A stretch of 64,000 nt of DNA, taken from positions 1,984,001-2,048,000 of the forward strand of contig NZ_JBMVQY010000001.1 of the NCBI RefSeq assembly GCF_049537125.1, in the 5' to 3' direction. Origin of the DNA: Limisphaera sp026417315. GTDB taxonomy: Bacteria; Verrucomicrobiota; Verrucomicrobiia; Limisphaerales; Limisphaeraceae. The position numbers and the translations under genes are program-made. Positions 8,114-16,484 of this stretch are shown here, piece after piece (position 1 is the first letter of the stretch; each line of letters starts with the position of its first letter). The notes below the pieces were generated by a model. That model was not told the DNA's origin, ran no database searches, and saw nothing but the letters and a program-made list of their open reading frames with translations.

Positions 8114-9819
8114 GCGCGCGCCGCATCCTCATCGTCGGTGGCGTGGCCGGCGGGGCCAGCGCGGCCGCCCGTCTGCGCCGACTCGACGAGTCCGCCCAAA
8201 TCGTCGTTTTCGAACGCGGTCCCCACGTCTCCTTCGCCAACTGCGGCCTGCCCTACTTCGTCGGGGGCGAAATCCCGCGACGCGATGACCTCCTCCTGCA
8301 TACTCCGGACAGCCTGTGGCAGCGGTTTCGCCTCGAGGTGCGCGTCAAGACCGAGGTCGTCGCCATCGATCGGCAGGCCCGCACCGTCACTGCCCGGGAT
8401 TTGACCACCGGTCGTCAGAGCGTCGAACCGTATGACGCTCTGATCCTGGCTCCGGGCTCGGTGCCCCTCCGACCGCCCCTGCCGGGGCTCGACCGGCCCG
8501 GCCACTTCTTCGTGCGCAACGTGCCCGACGTCGAGCAAATCCGGCACTGGATCACCACCCGGTCCTGCCAACGCGCCGTGGTGGTCGGCGGCGGCTACAT
8601 CGGCCTCGAAATGGCCGAACAACTTCATCGCTGCGGGCTCGCTGTGGCGGTCGTGGAGGCCCTGCCCCAGGTCATGGCGCCGCTCGACCCGGAAATGGCC
8701 GGCTGGCTGCACCGGGAACTGCGCGCGCACGACGTGGCGCTTCACCTCAACGATCCGGTCACGGCCTTCGAAGAGCCCCCGGACCCCGCCACCGCTCAGG
8801 CGTCCGTGGTCTGTCTGCGCAGCGGCACGCGACTGCCGGCGGACCTCGTCATCTTGGCTTTGGGCGTGCGCCCGGAAGTCACCCTGGCCCGCCAGGCCGG
8901 TTTGGAGTTGGGCACCTTGGGGGGCATTCGCGTCAACGAACATCTCCAGACCAGCGATCCGCATATCTGGGCGGTGGGCGATGCCATCGAAGTGCGCGAC
9001 CGTGTGACCGGCCAATGGACCCTGTTGCCACTGGCCGGACCCGCCAATCGACAGGGGCGCATCGCCGCCGACAACATCTGCGGTCGCCCGACCCGTTACG
9101 AAGGCTCCTGGGGCACCGCCATTCTGCGACTGTTCCGCCTCACCGCGGCCTGTACCGGGGCCAACGAAAAAACGCTGCGCCGACTCGGTCTTCCCTGCGA
9201 GGCCATCCATTTGCATCCGGGCTCCCACGCCGGTTACTACCCCGGCGCCCAGCCCATCGCCATGAAGATCCTCTTCGATCCCCACACCGGACGGCTCCTG
9301 GGCGCGCAGGCCGTCGGTCCCGAGGGCGTGGACAAACGCATCGACGTGCTCGCCACCGCCATGCAGGCGGGTCTTACGGTGGATCAATTGGCCGACCTGG
9401 AGCTGGCCTACGCACCTCCGTTCGGTTCCGCCAAGGACCCGGTCAACCTCGCGGGCATGATCGCCCAAAACGTGCGCCAGGGACTCGTCCAGCACGCCCA
9501 GTGGCACGAGATTCCCCGGCTCGATCCCGCCCGAACCTTCCTCCTCGACGTCCGCACCGAGGCCGAACGACAGCAGGGCGCCCTCCCCGGCTCGGTGCAC
9601 ATTCCGCTTCATCAACTGCGCCAGCGTCTCCACGAACTGCCGCGCGACCGGGAAATCATCGTCGCCTGCCAGAGCGGGCAGCGCTCGTACTTCGCCGCCC
9701 GTTTGCTCAGCCAGCACGGCTTCCGCGTGCGCAACCTGACCGGTTCCTATCGCACCTGGTCGGCCGCGCAGGAATCGCCTGCAGCCGCCCCGCCCCCGTC
9801 CTCCAGCGGCAACGGGTGA
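8110..9819 (+). CDS. CoA-disulfide reductase-like FAD oxidoreductase with rhodanese domain
   Basis: Flavoprotein of the pyridine-nucleotide disulfide oxidoreductase class III group (CoA-disulfide/NADH oxidase/persulfide reductase), about 569 aa. The N-terminal FAD motif is GGVAGGASAAARLRRL. The single redox Cys is Cys45 in SFANCGLPYF, the diagnostic CoADR position. The NAD(P)H site is VVVGGGYIGLEMAE (near 165) and the second FAD motif is WAVGDAIE. Residues about 455-560 form a rhodanese domain with catalytic loop CQSGQRS. Fusions like this (CoADR-RHD, Npsr) reduce CoA persulfides/polysulfide in sulfur metabolism. It starts inside the stop of the zinc-finger gene and faces the histidine kinase gene convergently. 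The start is chosen by that overlap and the MSARRILIVGG motif. Confidence 0.88.
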   Translation: MSARRILIVGGVAGGASAAARLRRLDESAQIVVFERGPHVSFANCGLPYFVGGEIPRRDDLLLHTPDSLWQRFRLEVRVKTEVVAIDRQARTVTARDLTTGRQSVEPYDALILAPGSVPLRPPLPGLDRPGHFFVRNVPDVEQIRHWITTRSCQRAVVVGGGYIGLEMAEQLHRCGLAVAVVEALPQVMAPLDPEMAGWLHRELRAHDVALHLNDPVTAFEEPPDPATAQASVVCLRSGTRLPADLVILALGVRPEVTLARQAGLELGTLGGIRVNEHLQTSDPHIWAVGDAIEVRDRVTGQWTLLPLAGPANRQGRIAADNICGRPTRYEGSWGTAILRLFRLTAACTGANEKTLRRLGLPCEAIHLHPGSHAGYYPGAQPIAMKILFDPHTGRLLGAQAVGPEGVDKRIDVLATAMQAGLTVDQLADLELAYAPPFGSAKDPVNLAGMIAQNVRQGLVQHAQWHEIPRLDPARTFLLDVRTEAERQQGALPGSVHIPLHQLRQRLHELPRDREIIVACQSGQRSYFAARLLSQHGFRVRNLTGSYRTWSAAQESPAAAPPPSSSGNG

Positions 9820-9905
9820 AACGCTCCCTTGCCGGGGGCTTCCCCATCGGGAAGGGGAGAATCTGGTTCGAGGGGCCGATCGATGCCGTTCTCAGTCGGT
9901 GTGTC

Positions 9906-11039
9906 TCAGCTCCCCGATTTCTCGGCGCTGTCTCCCACCTTCCACACCGGCAGCCAAAACCGGAACACGGCGCCCCCCTCCGGCGCGTTTTCGGCCTCGA
10001 TGACGCCCCCGTGATCCTCCACGATCCGTCGGCAGATGGACAATCCCAGACCCGTGCCCTGCGCCTTTCCATGCGTGGCGAAGGGCTCGAACAGACGATC
10101 CCGAATCTCCGGGGCGATGCCCGGTCCGTTGTCCCGCACCTCGGTGACCACCTGGTCGTCCCTGCGGGCGGCACGCACCTCGATCCGGCCACCCGCCGCC
10201 AACACGTCGCACGCATTGTGCACCAGGTTCTGCAGCACCCGCCGCAACCGCCGCGGTTGCAGCCGCACCGGCGTCTGGGGAAAGGTCCGGGCCGCGTACG
10301 CCAGGGACACGCCGCGCAGGGTCGTTTCCGTCGCCAGCTCCTCCAGGACCGACTCCAAAAACGGCCCGTAGGGCGTGGGGGCGAACGTCTCGGCACCGGA
10401 CCCGCCCTCGGTGAACAGCAGAATCTCGTTGATCGAATCCGTGATGCGTTCCACCTGACGCCGGATCCGTTCGCGTGCCTGGGTCCGTCGCTCTTCCGAA
10501 GCCGAGGGGTGCAGGCCCATTTCGGCCGCCAGTTGGATCACGTTCAGCGGACTTTTCAGGTCGTGAATGATGCCGCGGGCGAACCGCCCCAGCAACGCCA
10601 GTCGCTCCATTTGCAATGTCTGCTCCACATACACGCGGTTGAACTCGCGCAGCCGCCGGCTCAATTCCCGCAACAACCGCAGGCCCAGTTCGGGACTCTG
10701 TCGGATCGCGCCGAGCACGGCTTCGCGGGGCACGAACCAGACCCTCACTTCGGTTCGGGCCACGGCCGCAGCCGAGCGCGGTTTTTCCTCGAGGATGGCC
10801 ATCTCGCCGAAGACGGCGCCGGGCCCCAGCTTGGCCAGCATGCGGGCCCCGGGGCTGGCTCCCGGCAGGCTGATCTCCACGGTGCCCTCCTGGAGGATGT
10901 AGAGCCCGTCGCCGGGATCGCCTTCTCGCAGCAGCGTGGTGCCCGCCGGCAAACGCCGTTCCCGGCCCGCGGCCAGGAGTTGCTGGACCGCCGCGGGTTC
11001 AAGTCCCGCCAGCAGCGGGTGTTCGGCGAAGCTTGTCAT
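9906..11039 (-). CDS. Soluble histidine kinase with cyclic-nucleotide-binding domain
   Basis: Cytoplasmic sensor kinase of about 377 aa with no membrane segment. Residues 1-125 form a CRP-like cNMP-binding domain with the phosphate-binding cassette FGEMAILEEKPRSA (78-91). A helical linker follows, then a HisKA-type H-box GIIHDLKSPLN with phospho-acceptor His159. The HATPase domain has the N-box LVHNACDVL, G1 RDNGPGIAP, the F-box LFEPF and G2 GTGLGLSI. The start at MTSFAEHPLL is chosen because the cNMP domain begins right there and the upstream open frame is unlike protein. No cognate response regulator is adjacent; the nearest is the NtrC-type regulator 7 kb away, and pairing with it is only a possibility. 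Confidence 0.85.
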   Translation of the reverse strand: MTSFAEHPLLAGLEPAAVQQLLAAGRERRLPAGTTLLREGDPGDGLYILQEGTVEISLPGASPGARMLAKLGPGAVFGEMAILEEKPRSAAAVARTEVRVWFVPREAVLGAIRQSPELGLRLLRELSRRLREFNRVYVEQTLQMERLALLGRFARGIIHDLKSPLNVIQLAAEMGLHPSASEERRTQARERIRRQVERITDSINEILLFTEGGSGAETFAPTPYGPFLESVLEELATETTLRGVSLAYAARTFPQTPVRLQPRRLRRVLQNLVHNACDVLAAGGRIEVRAARRDDQVVTEVRDNGPGIAPEIRDRLFEPFATHGKAQGTGLGLSICRRIVEDHGGVIEAENAPEGGAVFRFWLPVWKVGDSAEKSGS

Positions 11040-11556
11040 GGGCTCGAGTGTAATCCCCCCGCCCGGGTGGTAAAGCGCGCCGAATCGCGGCCGCGCGGTT
11101 TGCCGTTTCGAGCAGCTCTGTTGGAAAGAGGACCCCGACTGCCAGCGGACCCATCGGGTCACGCGAACGTTCGAGCCGCCTGATGCGTTCCTGACCGCCG
11201 CCGTGCGCCGGGTCCCGCGTCTCCCTGGCACCGATTCGGCCATTCTCCGCGTTTGCAGCGCTACGTCGTCGGCGTGTGCGCAATTCCACGATCCTTCCCT
11301 GCACCCTCCAACCGGGTCGGATGGTGCCGTGGCGCGCGGCGGAACCGGCACACCGTCCCACGATCCTTCGAGGTCATTGGATCCACTCCGACAACGACGT
11401 GCCGTCAAGCGGGGCAGGCGCCGGCAAATCCGATGGAGTTGCTGGGCTTGGGTGCATGCCCATCCGTCGGAGCGCGACCCGGCGTGGCGCGCCTTGCGGG
11501 AGGGGATTCCTCACATCGTTGGTGTCGAGATCCTTCGGCTCCCTGCGACGCCCCAG
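11040..11556. other. Intergenic, nothing recognised
   Basis: About 517 bases between the histidine kinase start and the end of the TOPRIM-like gene. I find no gene, RNA or clear repeat here. It should contain the promoter of the kinase gene (reading left) and the terminator of the AAA/TOPRIM-like pair, neither of which is clear. Confidence 0.5.
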
Positions 11557-12162
11557 TTACGTTCGTTCTCCGAACCAGGTCTGGAGGGCATCCCGAAGGC
11601 GCAAAAAGGCGGGGTCGCGGCACCGTTTCACACTGACGATCCCGGCCAGTGCGCGGTAGAGGGCGGAGGAACGGGGTTTGCGCACCTCCCAGAGCGCGCG
11701 CTCCATTGCCCGCTTGGGATCTTGCGGCTTTGGTGTGCCGGCCACCCAAAGCCCGTTTTGCGCCAGCCAGCTCCGCAGGTCGGGAGTACGGCCGGACCAT
11801 CCCAGTACCTCCGCCACGTGCGGCGAATCGCTCCATACCCAGACCTCCAGCTCGGGGGCGAGGACAACGGCTCGCGCCCACGATTCGAGCGAGGCAGCTT
11901 CTAGCGCGCGATCCAGCTGTTGCTGAGGATCCGTTGGAGCCCCGTCCCACCTGGCGTCGAGAAGCAGAAGCCCGTGGTGGAACCTTTTTTGGAACCCGCG
12001 CAAAAAATCCACGCCTTCCCGAAAGACTCCCGGGTCTCTTTTGGGATGGACAATGATTTCGAAAGAAATCCGCCGGATCTTGAAGGCTTCTGGGCGCTGG
12101 AGGAGAGCCGCGAGCGCCGCTTCCATGTCCTTATCCGCCACCAGACACACGAGGTCACTCAT
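11557..12162 (-). CDS. DUF4276/RloB-like TOPRIM-type protein, partner of AAA ATPase
   Basis: 201-aa protein starting MSDLVCLVADKDMEAALAAL, with the pattern seen in short TOPRIM-like proteins that accompany OLD-type ATPases (DUF4276/RloB-like, AbiL-type and related defence pairs). There is an early acidic residue after a hydrophobic strand (VADKD), HPKRDPG near residue 45, and GLLLLDARWDG near residue 70, the expected TOPRIM-like acidic strand. Its ATG overlaps the stop of the upstream ATPase gene (ATGA), so the two form one translationally coupled unit. Family assignment is from motif layout, so moderate. A nuclease or effector role is inferred from related systems. Confidence 0.6.
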   Translation of the reverse strand: MSDLVCLVADKDMEAALAALLQRPEAFKIRRISFEIIVHPKRDPGVFREGVDFLRGFQKRFHHGLLLLDARWDGAPTDPQQQLDRALEAASLESWARAVVLAPELEVWVWSDSPHVAEVLGWSGRTPDLRSWLAQNGLWVAGTPKPQDPKRAMERALWEVRKPRSSALYRALAGIVSVKRCRDPAFLRLRDALQTWFGERT

Positions 12163-13466
12163 CCCAATAGTCCACTGGCAAAGAGGGTCCCGAGGTCGAG
12201 CGTTCCGCGCCATTGTTTGAGGCTCGGATGCTCATCGCCGGAAACGATATCCGTGGCTCCTTCTTTGTTTCGTGCGAAACAGAGAAGTTCGGAGGGATGG
12301 GCCATCCCCAGGATGACCGGCGAGTGGGTGGCAAGCAACACGTGGGCTCCGTAGACGGACGAGAGAGACTGGTAAATGGTTTCCACCGCGCGGGGGTGAA
12401 TGCCGTTCTCGGGTTCCTCGACCAGGTAGAGGCCGGAAAGATTCGGGATGTAGGCCAGCAGGGTGAGGGCCAGCAGACGCAGCGTGCCATCCGAAACCAG
12501 CCAGGACGGGATCGTCAATCCGTTCTTGTAAACGAGGACGAGGTAGCGGTGGCGATCCTCCTCTCGTTCGCGGGTTTCGATTCGTTCCACGTCCGGCAAC
12601 GCCTCCTGCACGTGTGCCACCCAGTCCCGCAAACGGTCCGGGTGGGATGCTTCCAGGGTGTGAACGATCCAGGGCAGGTTCGAGCCGTCGGGAAGGTACC
12701 CCTTGGCGCGACTTGGCGGGCTCGGCAGGCGCATGGCCTCGCTGGAAAGGGCAAGGCGCTGGATGCCCTCCGAGAGAAGCCTGCGAAACCACGTGGCCAC
12801 GGGAAAGCGCTCTTCGTCCTCGGGCAAACTCGCCAGTGCCGCCTTGTCGGCCGGTACTCGGAATGGATTGTTCCAGCCCGAGGTTTCCGCGCAAAAGATC
12901 ACCCGCTCCGGTTCTTCGCCCCGCCCGACGATCTTTTTCCACCCCGCCGGGCTGCGTTTCCGAGGAGCGTGTGCGATGCCGGTTGGGGGCGCGGGCGGTT
13001 CGGGAAACAGAGTCTTTTGGGCCGGAACGGCCGCCGGTTCCTCGGGTCGCAGCCAGAGGTTCTCTGTCACCACACGCACGGGTCCCTCCAGGCTCACGCC
13101 CAGTTCATAGCGACAGAGGTGCGCTTTCCCGTTTTTCACCCGACTGCGCAAGTCGGTGGGGATGACGGCTTCGATGGCAAGTTCGAAGCCACGGCCCTGG
13201 TTCATCCACGTGAGCTGCCTGGGATCGGAGGCCCGGTGAGGGATGGCAAGCCTGGCGTCTCCCTCGACCGCGGCGATCAAGCCGGCGCGCACAAAATCCC
13301 GAAGAAAGGCAGGAACATCCAGGAACGTGGACTTCCCGCTGGCGTTGGGGCCGACGAGGACTTGAAAGCGTCGCAGAGCACATGAAACGTAGCGCAGGCA
13401 GCGGTAGCCCAGCGCCTCGATCCGCGCAATCGATCCGGCGGCGGATTCGATGCGGCCGTCGCTCAC
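12159..13466 (-). CDS. OLD/RecF-like AAA ATPase, putative defence ATPase
   Basis: ABC/SMC-type AAA ATPase (AAA_21/AAA_15 group), about 435 aa. Walker A GPNASGKST is at residues 39-47. A Walker B/signature region LYLVEEPENGIHPRAVE sits near residue 345, and the switch LLATHSPVILG follows about 30 residues later. The insertion between the A and B motifs carries the variable domain typical of anti-phage ATPases. I take the GTG at 13466 (VSDGRIES) as the start; a GTG at 13490 is an alternative and neither has a strong ribosome-binding site. It is translationally coupled to the TOPRIM-like gene downstream. Two-gene ATPase plus TOPRIM-like units act in phage exclusion in several known systems; function here is inferred. 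Confidence 0.78.
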   Translation of the reverse strand: MSDGRIESAAGSIARIEALGYRCLRYVSCALRRFQVLVGPNASGKSTFLDVPAFLRDFVRAGLIAAVEGDARLAIPHRASDPRQLTWMNQGRGFELAIEAVIPTDLRSRVKNGKAHLCRYELGVSLEGPVRVVTENLWLRPEEPAAVPAQKTLFPEPPAPPTGIAHAPRKRSPAGWKKIVGRGEEPERVIFCAETSGWNNPFRVPADKAALASLPEDEERFPVATWFRRLLSEGIQRLALSSEAMRLPSPPSRAKGYLPDGSNLPWIVHTLEASHPDRLRDWVAHVQEALPDVERIETREREEDRHRYLVLVYKNGLTIPSWLVSDGTLRLLALTLLAYIPNLSGLYLVEEPENGIHPRAVETIYQSLSSVYGAHVLLATHSPVILGMAHPSELLCFARNKEGATDIVSGDEHPSLKQWRGTLDLGTLFASGLLG

Positions 13467-14490
13467 GGACTCTGTTTCTTTTGGCTTCACGCTGTGGGTC
13501 GGGCTGCTTGACCCCGTTTCTCGGCGGAGCAGTCCGGGCCAACCTCCCGCCCGGGGAAACCCTCTCCGTTTGTGCACGTCGAGCGCGCCCACCCCTTTGA
13601 CCCTGCTCGGGGCCCCTGCCGTGTTCGCGCCGGCGCGCAGTGCTGTGTCCGTCGATTCCGCATGGTCGCACGCAGGCCTGGACCATGCTGAAGGGCCATT
13701 CGCCCACCGGCAAGCCCTTCCTCCCGAAGGGCGGCTTCCGTGGGCGGTCCGGGAATGGGCATGCGACGCTTGGAGCCCTCTGAGGCCCTTCGAGGCTTCG
13801 TGAGCCCGTATGAATCCGCGCTCCGTGAATGGAGATTCTGGATCGAAATGCCAGCGGAGCGCGGAACTCGAGAGCCTCCGCATTTGGCCCCCGGGCACCG
13901 GCGTTCGTGCTACCGCGGCCTTTGGGGCAACAACTCCGCTCCGGGGTGCTGCGAGACCATTCAGCGCTCCGGCCGGTCAGATCCTGCAAGAGCTCCAGCG
14001 TCTTTTGCGCGCCGAAGGGATCCCGCTTCGGAGATGCTCTCTGCATGCCAGGGCATCGAGCGATCGCTGTGCTCCGTTGCCATTTGCGCGCAGACGATCG
14101 AGTTCAAAAACCGGAGGCTGATTGGATGTAGGGACGAGATCCGGGTTGGCTGTGTCGACAACAGGAGATCACATAAGGCTCCTTAGGTCGAGGAGCCCCT
14201 TGCCCGGGTTGTTCTGACAAGAGGCTCGACGTGTCCAGCCATGTCCAAGCTCTCAGTATTAAGACCGCCGATTGACGGAGCGGTGTTGCGAGGTGTCTCC
14301 TCGATCCACCAGGGCAGGGTCAACCAGAAGCCGGCCGGAATGGCCCAAGGTGGTGGGGCCCGGCGGCAAGCAGCGAGCACAAGCTGTGAGCCTCTGTCTC
14401 CATTGGCCTTCCCGTGCCCGGGGACGGGGGTTCCGGAGCCTGCGAAAAAATCGTGCGTGGAGGGACCGGCTGGCCTAGGTTGGGGGCGTC
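13467..14490. other. 1 kb gene-free region with an inverted repeat
   Basis: No convincing gene on either strand. The long minus-strand frame that extends from the ATPase gene through 14046 is low-complexity Arg/Pro/Gly sequence. A perfect 11-base inverted repeat, TCCGCGCTCCG at 13815-13825 and CGGAGCGCGGA at 13855-13865, is separated by 29 bases. Near the right end a TAGGTT hexamer at 14476-14481 may be the -10 of the HD-domain gene. Confidence 0.5.
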
Positions 14491-15369
14491 ATGCCGGAAT
14501 GGGTCAGCACCCGGGATCCGAATGCCGTGGCGGCGGTGGTGCAGGCCACGTACGCAGAGATGTTTCCCGAGGGGGACCCCTTGTTCGTCTCCCGCGCGTT
14601 CAGCTGGGTGATCCAGGCGTTTCGCGGCGAACTGCCGGAGTATCAGGCGGTCGATACGCGGTATCACGATCTGGAGCATACGTTGCAGGGGACGCTCTGT
14701 TTCGCGCGCCTTCTGGGGAATCGGCATCGCGTGGGCGCGCAACCGGCGGTGCCGCAGCGGTGGTTCGAACTGGGGTTGCTGGCGATCCTGTTCCACGACA
14801 CCGGGTATTTGAAGCGCCGGGAGGATCGCGAGGGGACCGGGGCCAAGTACACGCTGGTGCACGTGCACCGGAGCGCGGACTTTGCGGCAACCTTTTTGCG
14901 GGCCCGGGGGTTTGCAGAGCGGGAGATCCGTGCGGTGCAAAACATGATCCGTTGTACCGGGGTGGACGCCCGGCCCTCGGTGTTGTCGTTTCAGGATGAA
15001 TTGGAACGGTTGGTGGGCTGCGCGCTGGGCACGGCGGATCTGCTGGGCCAGATGGCCGCGGAGGATTATCTGGAGAAGTTGCCGGCGTTGTACGGGGAGT
15101 TTGCCGAGGCGGCGCAGCACACGCGGGATCCGCACAGTTTCGTGGCCTCTTTTCGCAGTGCGGAGGAGCTGTTGGCCCGCACGCCGGCATTTTGGGAGGC
15201 CTACGTGAAGCCACGGTTGGAAGACGAGTTCCTGGGGCTGTACCGGTTCCTCAACGACCCGTATCCCGACGGGCCGAATCCCTACGTGATGCGGATCGAA
15301 GCGCACATGGAACGTTTGCGGCGGCGCTTCGGGGCGGCGGAGGATCCCGGGCCCGGCCCGAGGGGCTGA
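14491..15369 (+). CDS. HD-domain metal-dependent phosphohydrolase-like protein
   Basis: About 292-aa cytoplasmic protein. HD-superfamily ligands are visible: His in TRYHDLEH (near residue 63), the HD pair in LFHDTGYLK (near 99), a later His in VHVHRSADFA, and Asp in GTADLLGQM. This spacing matches HD/HDc proteins related to cyanobacterial Npun-type metalloproteins and to phosphodiesterases. The start MPEWVSTRDP follows a TAGGTT hexamer by 9 bases, which would leave a very short leader. It is 58 bases upstream of the DUF58 gene on the same strand, so co-transcription is likely. Substrate unknown. Confidence 0.72.
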   Translation: MPEWVSTRDPNAVAAVVQATYAEMFPEGDPLFVSRAFSWVIQAFRGELPEYQAVDTRYHDLEHTLQGTLCFARLLGNRHRVGAQPAVPQRWFELGLLAILFHDTGYLKRREDREGTGAKYTLVHVHRSADFAATFLRARGFAEREIRAVQNMIRCTGVDARPSVLSFQDELERLVGCALGTADLLGQMAAEDYLEKLPALYGEFAEAAQHTRDPHSFVASFRSAEELLARTPAFWEAYVKPRLEDEFLGLYRFLNDPYPDGPNPYVMRIEAHMERLRRRFGAAEDPGPGPRG

Positions 15370-15427
15370 GGCCGGACAAGGCGTCCGGAACGACCGACGA
15401 CAAGGAGACCCAAACCCTCCCGTGGGC

Positions 15428-16420
15428 ATGAGTGCGTTGTTGAGTCCGGAGCTGCAACGGATGCTGGACCGGCTGCGGTGGAGCAGCCGGCAATGGGCGC
15501 GCAGCGCCGCGCACGGCGAGCAACGCAGTCGCGCCCGGGGTACTTCGGTCGAATTTGCGGATTATCGCGCTTATGTGCCGGGCGACGATTTTCGGCACAT
15601 CGACTGGAACTTGTACGCGCGGTTGGACCGGTTGTTTTTGCGGCTGTTCGAGGAGGAACGCGAGTTGCCGGTGCATGTGTGGCTGGACGCCAGCGCCAGC
15701 ATGCGGTTTGGCGAGCCGCAAAAGTTTCGTGTGGCGTGTCAGCTGGCGGGGGCGGTGGGGTACGTGGCCCTGGGAAGCGGCGCCTGCCTGACAGTGCACG
15801 TGTTTCCCGCAGCGTGGGAACGAGTGCATGACGGCGGGCCGGAAAGCGCCCCGCCGGCTGAGAGCGAGTCGGAGCCGGCCCGACCGGGCGGGAAAGTGTC
15901 CGAGGCCGAGGCGGCCCGCCAATGGGCTTGCGAGCTGGGGTTGCGTCGGTTGCGCGGGCGGGGCGTGGCCGTGCGTTTGTGGGAGGGTTTGGAGGGGCTG
16001 CGGCCGGGCGGCCGGGTGGACCTGGCGGCGTGGTTTCGGATGCGGGCCGCGCAGGTACGTGCCCCGGGTGTGGCGGTGGTGATCAGCGACTTTTTGGATG
16101 CGCAGGCTCCCACGGCGGGCCTGGCGGCCCTGGTGGCGCGTGGCCTCGAGGTGCATGCGGTTCAGGTGCTGGCTCCCCAGGAATGGGCCCCGGAGACGTT
16201 CGGGGAGCTGCGTCTGCTGGATGCCGAGACCGGTGCGTGGCGGGAGGTGACCTTCGGCCGATATCGGTGGAAAGCCTACCGGCGCACCGTAGAGCGGTAC
16301 ATCGAACAGCTTCGGGCCTTCTGCCGGGGACACGGGGTGGGATTTGTCAGCGTGCGCTCGGACGCGGACCTGTCGGCGTTGCTGGGGCGGGAGCTGCGTT
16401 CTTTGGGGCTGTGGTCATGA
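15428..16420 (+). CDS. DUF58 domain protein (BatA/MoxR-associated)
   Basis: Cytoplasmic protein of about 330 aa with the DUF58 signature YVPGDDFRHIDWNLYARLDRLFLRLFEEERE (residues about 43-75, given only as landmarks) and a following VWA-like fold with VWLDASASM. It lacks the usual N-terminal membrane segments of larger DUF58 proteins. Start: ATG 15428; a GTG at 15422 sits nearer the AAGGAG at 15402-15407 and is possible. DUF58 proteins are normally coupled to a MoxR AAA chaperone and VWA proteins in envelope-stress or metal-insertion roles. Here the BatA-like VWA gene follows, but no MoxR is in the neighbourhood. Confidence 0.83.
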   Translation: MSALLSPELQRMLDRLRWSSRQWARSAAHGEQRSRARGTSVEFADYRAYVPGDDFRHIDWNLYARLDRLFLRLFEEERELPVHVWLDASASMRFGEPQKFRVACQLAGAVGYVALGSGACLTVHVFPAAWERVHDGGPESAPPAESESEPARPGGKVSEAEAARQWACELGLRRLRGRGVAVRLWEGLEGLRPGGRVDLAAWFRMRAAQVRAPGVAVVISDFLDAQAPTAGLAALVARGLEVHAVQVLAPQEWAPETFGELRLLDAETGAWREVTFGRYRWKAYRRTVERYIEQLRAFCRGHGVGFVSVRSDADLSALLGRELRSLGLWS

Positions 16421-16484
16421 GTCGGAGGGGGATGCAGCACGGAGTCGGGCCGGGGGAGCGGCGCAGAAGGTGGAGGGCTGGCGG

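Noticed and set aside
11203..11904. 233-codon plus-strand frame
   Set aside because: Overlaps the TOPRIM-like gene in antisense and is Arg/Pro/Gly-rich with no motif.
13105..14046. 313-codon minus-strand frame overlapping the AAA ATPase start
   Set aside because: Different frame from the ATPase, low complexity, and broken by no-family sequence; not a gene.
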